A stretch of 64,000 nucleotides of DNA from Manduca sexta (Eukaryota; Arthropoda; Insecta; Lepidoptera; Sphingidae): the NCBI RefSeq assembly GCF_014839805.1, contig NC_051142.1:14974589-15038588 (forward strand), written 5' to 3'. Made by a program: the position numbers and the translations under genes. The notes below the pieces were generated by a model. The model was not told the origin of the DNA, searched no databases, and worked only from the letters and a program-made list of their open reading frames with translations. Of this stretch, positions 58,678 to 64,000 are shown piece by piece. Each line of letters opens with the position of its first letter. Positions within the stretch are counted from its first letter, which is position 1.

Positions 58678-59379
58678 TTAACGCTGTAAAGCAATTTTCA
58701 AAAAGGTTGCATCTCTGGATATAATAACTTTTCGTGGGTTAGCAGGATCCCTAAAAATATAAGTGCCTGGATTTTCAGAATAACCGACGAAAATTGCTTC
58801 CTGTGCCTTGACATCTAATTTCCTTCCGCGTGACACGAAGGGTATATGGACTAGAGCTCTACAACCAAATACTTTTAGATGGCTAAGATCACCTTTTCGT
58901 CCATACCATTTGTCATAAGGAATTTGTCCACCTAAGGCTCGATGAGGAGACCTATTCTTAAGGTAAATGGCAACTTGGAATGCATCTTCCCAGAATGCTT
59001 TCGGTAGTGAACTTTCAGCTAGCAACGTTCTTGCCTTTTCTGTAACCGAACGATGGGTGCGTTCCGCTACTCCAACTTGCTGAGGACTATAAGGCGTCGT
59101 TGTTTGATGTTCAATACCTTTTGAAGCAAGATAATCAACAAACTCTTTATTCACGAACTCCTTACCTCCATCAGTCCTAATTGCTTTAATTGTTTTATCT
59201 AACTGATTTTCAACAAAACATTGAAACACACAAAATATATCTTTGACTTCTGTTTTAGAAGAAATAAAATAAGCAAACACTTTTCGCGTATAATCGTCTA
59301 CTATTGTCAACATATATCTATTTCCTTGAAAAGAAGTTGTAGACACCGGTCCCATCAAATCCATATGGATCAGTTCCAA
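58678..59379 (-). pseudogene. Copia integrase core (DD35E intact)
   Basis: A 233-codon frame with the complete catalytic triad: D7 in HMDLMGP, D70 in RTDGGKEF and E106 in VGVAERTHR, the last two separated by 35 residues. Also present are VDDYTRKVFAYF at 27-38, PYSPQQ at 96-101, FWEDAFQVAIYLKNRSP (about 126-142) and the C-terminal KVFGCRALVHIP and KAQEAIFVGYSENPGTY segments. Integrase inserts the cDNA into host DNA. It is the best preserved part of the element. The HHCC module sits upstream in another frame, so a shift breaks the protein near 59375. Confidence 0.93.
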
Positions 59380-59594
59380 AGGGAAGTAGCCCTATTAAAC
59401 GCTAACCTTTTGAAAGGTTTTCTTGCTTGTTTACCTTCCACGCAAGCGATACAACTAGTTTTATCTACTCCTGTATACTTTATACCTACCTTGTGATTTT
59501 TCAGTTGGTTCATGCCTATACGACACAAATGTCCTAACCTCTTATGCCATATTTGATAACTATCCTGACAACCAGAGTGCACATCTTGTGTCAA
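59370..59594 (-). pseudogene. Copia pre-integrase HHCC zinc-binding module
   Basis: H17 and H22 in WHKRLGH, C48 and C51 in SCIAC: the H-x4-H...C-x2-C zinc-binding unit at the integrase N-terminus (GAG_pre-integrase type). GKQARKPFKR follows, as usual. The frame closes just before the integrase core frame, which overlaps it by ten bases. Confidence 0.92.
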
Positions 59595-59634
59595 AAATTA
59601 TCCGCCACATTCTCGGAAACATTTACAGTACCAT

Positions 59635-60141
59635 CTAAAACGTACAGTCCACCACAGGGCGAGGCATGAGCAACAGATTCACCTGTAAAATTAAAAGTAT
59701 CAGATTTATAAAAGTTACATCCATTTTATCAAAAACACAAATAAAACCCTTTTCAACAGTTTTATATACAGATAACAAACTAGCTTTCAAATCTGGTATA
59801 TAAGCAACATCACTAATATTGTTGACCACGTTCTCGGGCGTGTTTATTGAAATATTTCCAATTCCGCAGCACTTAATCTGTTCTCCATTTGCGACAGTAA
59901 CAGTACCTTGATTCTGTATCGAGATATTCTGAAACCAGTCCCGTCTAGAAGTCATGTGTCTAGTACAACCTGAATCTACATAAATTATGTCCTTTCTTGG
60001 GTTTCCAGAAGTATTAAGACTTGTAAATATCGTATCATTGGTATTTACCGCATTGCCTTTCTCCTTCTTGTTTCTCTGTGGACAGTCTGGTCTCTTATGT
60101 CCAGGTGTCTTGCACTCATAACAAACTATATTCTTCTTCAT
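59635..60141 (-). pseudogene. Copia Gag zinc knuckle and aspartic protease
   Basis: A CCHC knuckle (C7, C10, H15, C20 in CYECKTPGHKRPDC) binds the RNA in packaging. Downstream, YVDSGCTRHMT (D55-S56-G57) is the protease active site of copia elements, and NISDVAYIPDLKASLLSV (about 107-124) is the typical region that follows. The frame is complete up to a shift near its end. The upstream gag frame overlaps it by four bases, one base out of phase. Confidence 0.94.
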
Positions 60142-60790
60142 TGACTTAGGCTTCTTCTTCGCATGAAAACAGAGTCTAATGATGTAGCCACATCTTTGGA
60201 CATTTCATTAAGCAGTTTTGTTTTCACCAACTCTGTAGTCACGTCTACATTGCAATTTTCTAAAGCCATAATGAGAGGTTCATACCTTGGAGTTAGACCT
60301 CCCAAAAGTATTGCAGCAATAGACTTGTCCTCTATGACTACATCAATATCCGCAAGATCCTGTGCGGTTGACATAACTGCGTTAATATATAGTTCAATAT
60401 TTTTGAACTCTGATAGACTCAACCTGTACAGTCTACGCTCCAAAAATAATCTTCGTCCTATTCCCTTATCTTCAAAGGCTTTTTGCAAACAAGTCCATGC
60501 CTCAGATGCAGTTTTCGCACATCTTATATGGGTTATCGCTGCACCTTCTACTGATAAGCATATCTTTGCTAATGCCTTTGCGTCTTTGCGTACCTTTGTA
60601 GAGGCAGGGGTTGTGTCTCCATCTCGGTATCCACTAATTGTTTCCCATAAATCCTCATGGATAAGGTAATTTCGCATCTTGAACTTCCAAGTCGGATATC
60701 CATCTTTTATCCTCAAACAAGGAAATGGAAAAGATGTGATCGACGCAGGGAATTTTTCATACTCGAAACATCTCCAGATTCATGTGACAT
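60138..60790 (-). pseudogene. Copia gag N-terminal part
   Basis: The clear frame is 60138-60716: WKFKMRNYLIHEDLWETI near the start, then KDAKALAKICLSVEG, AWTCLQKAFEDKG and LLGGLTPRYEPLIMALE, the landmarks of copia-type Gag (UBN2/gag-polypeptide). The first Met of that frame is internal. A better start is the ATG at 60790-60788 (MSHESGDVSS), which leads into the same region after a one-base shift near 60730. Gag would form the virus-like particle. The end runs one base out of phase into the zinc-knuckle frame at an AGAAGAAG run. Confidence 0.9.
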
Positions 60791-60874
60791 TTTCAGACTA
60801 TTACTATTTCCTAGTCACACAAAAATATATACAACTTTATTTTACTAAAGAACGTGAAAAAAACTAAGAACTAA

Positions 60875-60893
60875 GCGTTCGTGCTGATAACGT
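60875..60893 (-). other. Candidate primer-binding site of the copia element
   Basis: CGTTATCAGCACGAACGC directly follows the 5' LTR on the minus strand. TATCAG recalls the initiator-Met type sites of copia elements, but the match is partial, so the primer tRNA is not settled. Confidence 0.45.
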
Positions 60894-61068
60894 GTTGTAA
60901 ATATGGTATATGTTCTTAGTAATTAAATAAAGTTAGTAAAAAGATGTTATTGACATGAGTGTTTATTTCGGACTAAAGAGAAGTAACTATGGCAAACAAA
61001 ATACAATTAGTTCTAAAATAGAACATATAAAAAATAATAAGTCACGACGAAGGTTACAATCTCCAACA
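60894..61068 (-). repeat. Copia 5' LTR
   Basis: 175 bp with TG..CA ends, matching the 3' LTR at 57228-57403 apart from small homopolymer differences. It would contain the promoter of the element; no TATA box is evident beyond AT-rich sequence. Confidence 0.97.
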
Positions 61069-61194
61069 TCATCAAATGATGATGTCTTCCTAACTCCAGT
61101 TTCTAAGCCACGGCGACTGTAGAAACTGGACAGGTATATTTAACTTGAGCTAAGACTGGGGCATCTTCTAGTCGCGCTTCGGCCCTTCGATGTG

Positions 61195-61680
61195 CTTACG
61201 TGACTTGTATAGCCAATTTTATTAACGAAAGTACGAGCGCAATTTGGGCACGTCAATAACCCGCCGACGTAATTATAATTAATGGACACCGATGGACGGA
61301 TCTTTAGCTGGTCACGCTTCTTATCAATTCCTTACGACGCTCAGTTTCGAAGGCGTCCACCTGTAGTTGTATGAGGCGTCTCCATTCGGTACGTCGCCCT
61401 GCTAGCGCCTCCCATTCAGAGGGCTCTATATTGCATCTCTTCATATGTCTTTTCAGAACATCCTTATATCTCAAATACTGACCACCGCTTTTACGCTTTC
61501 CTTTCTGGAGTTCTGAAAGAAGATGCGCTTCGCCACTCTCCCCTCAGACATCCGCGACACATGCCCACACCAGCGCAGCTGCCGCTTCATTAGATACTCC
61601 TCAATGCCCCGATGTTCGCACGTCTTAGGATACTTGTATTCCTGACACGGTCAGACCACCGGATGTTCATAATATCTCGG
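61195..61680 (-). pseudogene. LINE C-terminal domain and zinc finger
   Basis: Conserved pieces on the minus strand: NIRWSDR (about 61670), [18 protein letters not shown] (about 61605-61550), CNIEPSEWEALAGRR and EWRRLIQLQVDAFE (about 61438-61350), then LTCPNCARTFVNKIGYTSH (about 61252-61197), a C2H2-like finger (C-x2-C, one His seen). In this LINE group the C-terminal finger probably helps bind RNA or target DNA. Broken by shifts. Confidence 0.8.
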
Positions 61681-61909
61681 GAGACATTTAAGGTGAAATC
61701 TGTCAAGTGTGCGAATGTGTTTTGCGATAGAGGATCCATGTCTCTGAAGAGTACAGGAGATTAGGCAGCACTATCAGCCTATAGACATTAATTTTGGTAG
61801 AAAGTTTCAGATCGTGCGAACGAAAAACTTTTGCGCGCGTAATCTCTACCGCAAGCCGCAGCAGCAAAGCTCCTACTGTTTATTTCAGCATCTAGGTCGC
61901 ATTTGGATG

Positions 61910-62530
61910 TTATAGTGCTACCAAGGTATTTGAATTTTTAACACAATCCAAACTATTTCCACCGATACATATACCAGGTTGCGGGTTACCTGAGGCATTA
62001 ACGACCATGACTTCGGTTTTCTTAATGCTTATTTTAAGACCGAACCTAGTACATGCACTATCCAGGCTATCCATAAGTCTTTGAAGGCCCATGGGCGTTT
62101 CAGTCACGAAACACAGGTCATCAGCGTACATAATTTCTGCTATAGGTGGCAACAGAGACTTTGGTCCTAGATCTAAGTCTGGACAAGTTAAAAGGCCACC
62201 ATCACGGCAGGCTTGAGAGTTTCCTTCAGACAGCTGCTGAATGGCTTCACGAACCACAACGGCGAAGTATAGTGAAAACTTTAGGCGCCAAAACGCAGCC
62301 CTGTTTAACACCGCAGGTGACAGAGAAAAACTCCGACTGCTCATCATTAACTGTCACGCAGCAAGCCATCATCATCATGCACGTAGCCGTAACATTCTCA
62401 CAAACTTATCGGGACAGCCAACAATTCATAATGATCCACAATGCTTCACGAGGAACGCTATCGAAAGCCTTTTCAAGATCCACAAAGCACAAGTACATTG
62501 GCCGATATTGTTCTCTGCTCTTCTCTCACA
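61910..62530 (-). pseudogene. LINE reverse transcriptase region, frameshifted
   Basis: Catalytic landmarks in order. Motif A is FVDLEKAFDSVPREALW (about 62495-62440). CGVKQGCVLAP (about 62320-62285) is motif B. MYADDLCFV (about 62131-62104) is motif C, with the two catalytic Asp. RFGLKISIKKTEVM (about 62043-62005) follows. Only the last 145 codons (61910-62347) are open, and motif B is in a different frame. This motif style belongs to the LINE group with a C-terminal LRWxGHVxRM domain; the clade was not named from sequence alone. Confidence 0.9.
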
Positions 62531-62575
62531 AGTTGACGCACTGAGAAGATGGCTTCACATGTCCCTCTTCCGGGC

Positions 62576-63075
62576 NNNNNNNNNNNNNNNNNNNNNNNNN
62601 NNNNNNNNNNNNNNNNNNNNNNNNNNNNNNNNNNNNNNNNNNNNNNNNNNNNNNNNNNNNNNNNNNNNNNNNNNNNNNNNNNNNNNNNNNNNNNNNNNNN
62701 NNNNNNNNNNNNNNNNNNNNNNNNNNNNNNNNNNNNNNNNNNNNNNNNNNNNNNNNNNNNNNNNNNNNNNNNNNNNNNNNNNNNNNNNNNNNNNNNNNNN
62801 NNNNNNNNNNNNNNNNNNNNNNNNNNNNNNNNNNNNNNNNNNNNNNNNNNNNNNNNNNNNNNNNNNNNNNNNNNNNNNNNNNNNNNNNNNNNNNNNNNNN
62901 NNNNNNNNNNNNNNNNNNNNNNNNNNNNNNNNNNNNNNNNNNNNNNNNNNNNNNNNNNNNNNNNNNNNNNNNNNNNNNNNNNNNNNNNNNNNNNNNNNNN
63001 NNNNNNNNNNNNNNNNNNNNNNNNNNNNNNNNNNNNNNNNNNNNNNNNNNNNNNNNNNNNNNNNNNNNNNNNNNN
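62576..63075. other. Assembly gap, exactly 500 N
   Basis: A run of exactly 500 N is a conventional placeholder for a gap of unknown size. The sequence on its right restarts inside a copia LTR. Confidence 0.98.
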
Positions 63076-64000
63076 AAATACAATTAGTTCTAAAATAGAA
63101 CATATAAAAATAATAAGTCACGACAGGTTACAATCAACAGCCGCCCTTAATCGCAGTTGTGACAGAAAACAAAACAAATAAAATAATTAAGTTTCTAAAC
63201 CTAAGTTAACTACACATCGTTTGTGTGCTAGAGGTCCGAGGGCTTTCGTTGAGTACATCGGCGAGGCATATCGTTCACTTATATTTCTTAACAATATTAT
63301 TAGATACCTTTTCCCTAATAAAGTGAAACCTAGTATCTATAATAGCTAAGTCCTGCTGTGGTGTACAAGTTTCGAACAAGATTAATGGCACTTTGGCTGT
63401 CAGAAGCTAAGTTAACTGAACAAAATACCTGTTATCTCGTATATAAACCGACGTAAGTAACACTTCCTTCGTGGCAGACGCTAATGCCATATTGTTGACT
63501 CGGCGAACTTAACGCAACAGTAGGTTGCTTCTTGGATTCCCATGATACTGGACCTCCCTTAACTTGTAAACATAACCGGTGTATGACCTTCTGTCGATTG
63601 GACAGTTTGCCCAGTCTGAGTCACAAAAACCCAAATGGTTCTTCATTCTTATGACTTGACCATCCGTTCTTCTTGCCATATTATTTTTAAACTAATGGAG
63701 TATCCACGGTCTTACACTCCTTCATATTAAACTTTTCTAATATAGAAAGAATATAATTCAGAGATCTTTTAATTTAAAATATCTCGACAAATCTTCTCAA
63801 AATTCAAATTCTTGACGATAAGTAATAAATTAGATTTAAAGAGAACTATTATGTCATAACAAAATTCCCAATATCATAAGTTCTTTACCATAGAGTTTGG
63901 TAGTTTAATTTTGTAAATCATTTACATGGCATAACCTTTTTTTAGGCTTATCTACTAAATTCCATGTATGGAGTTTCATTAAGAACTATACTCACCAGCC
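63076..64000 (-). mobile_element. Second copy of the RT-deleted copia, partial
   Basis: Starts within an LTR (about the last 60 bases) and follows 57345-58280 base for base: purine tract, pol C-terminus, RNase H, RT remnant, integrase-RT linker, and runs off the window. Compared with the first copy it has many one- to three-base indels (GACAGGTTACAATCAACAGC against GACGAAGGTTACAATCTCCA; ACCCAAATGG against ACCCTTTAAATGG) but few plain substitutions. The deletion junctions inside RT are the same. Either a decayed sister copy or a duplicated, poorly polished contig end. Confidence 0.93.

Larger units (their letters stand above)
57223..61073 (-). mobile_element. Ty1/copia LTR retrotransposon with TSD, RT-deleted
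   Basis: Target duplication TCATC at 57223-57227 and 61069-61073; LTRs at 57228-57403 and 60894-61068. Read on the minus strand the order is LTR, gag, CCHC knuckle, protease, HHCC, integrase, RT remnant, RNase H, LTR. Integrase before RT defines the copia class. The element is about 3.84 kb, whereas complete copia-type elements are near 5 kb; the missing part is most of the RT. Several one-base shifts and stops break the single long frame. A purine-rich AAGGGCGGC abuts the 3' LTR (plus-strand complement at 57404-57412). Between the 5' LTR and gag the sequence CGTTATCAGCACGAACG sits where the primer-binding site belongs. There is no envelope gene. Confidence 0.97.
61074..62575 (-). mobile_element. 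Non-LTR retrotransposon (LINE), 3' part, cut by gap
   Basis: The minus-strand order is RT motifs, a C-terminal conserved tail, a zinc finger, and a 3' end near ATCATCATTTGATGA beside the copia target. Frameshifts break the protein into several frames. The 5' part lies beyond the 500-N gap and is not seen. The copia element sits exactly at the 3' border of this LINE. Confidence 0.9.

Noticed and set aside
57223..61073. Endogenous retrovirus
   Set aside because: Integrase precedes RT and no envelope frame exists; this is a copia-type LTR retrotransposon.
62241..63181. Long frames running through the N gap
   Set aside because: Their length comes from unknown bases; only the LINE and copia parts outside the gap are real.

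Overview
The window looks like intergenic or deep-intronic DNA from an insect, most likely a moth or butterfly. It is AT-rich with scattered short CpG-rich patches and has no long open reading frames outside transposons. It is full of short interspersed repeats of types I associate with Lepidoptera: a tRNA-derived SINE with a TAGCCTAGTTGG/GGTTCAAATCC head, Helitron-like elements ending CTAG or CTGA after a GC hairpin, and LINE 3' ends. The lepidopteran assignment is inferred from remembered repeat sequences, not from a host gene.

Layout. 1-13.8 kb: non-coding DNA with SINEs, a Helitron-like copy, a MITE-like insertion with 15-bp direct repeats (10266-10471) and a foldback element (12526-12748). 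13.8-15.0 kb: a deleted hAT transposon with perfect 15-bp TIRs, a perfect 8-bp target duplication, subterminal CTTGGT arrays and an 82-residue transposase C-terminus. 15-31 kb: more SINEs, several with clear target duplications. This stretch also has a two-exon THAP-domain gene fragment (17644-18197), the window's only trace of a spliced gene, a 38-bp perfect hairpin (21167-21246), and a SINE split by a younger LINE 3' end (30199-31217). 31-57 kb: SINEs, LINE-derived repeats, a second CCCGACGTTT-type MITE with 37-bp TIRs (35503-35805), a 54-bp AT dinucleotide run, a 27-bp perfect hairpin, a 761-bp element with perfect 34-bp TIRs (44926-45686), and an RTE-like LINE C-terminus (46904-47077).

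57.2-61.1 kb: one Ty1/copia LTR retrotransposon on the minus strand, with two near-identical LTRs of about 176 bp and a perfect 5-bp target duplication (TCATC). Gag, zinc knuckle, protease, integrase and RNase H are recognisable but frameshifted, and most of the reverse transcriptase is deleted. 61.1-62.6 kb: a minus-strand non-LTR element with RT motifs and a C-terminal zinc finger, running into a gap of exactly 500 N. From 63076 to the window end a second, indel-rich copy of the same RT-deleted copia begins. It is either a non-autonomous lineage or a duplicated contig end.

No intact host gene, no functional tRNA or rRNA gene, no CRISPR array and no convincing new multi-gene system was found. 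The items most worth checking are the hAT derivative, the shared RT deletion in the two copia copies, the 34-bp-TIR element with internal repeats of its own end motif, and the THAP fragment beside a long inverted repeat.
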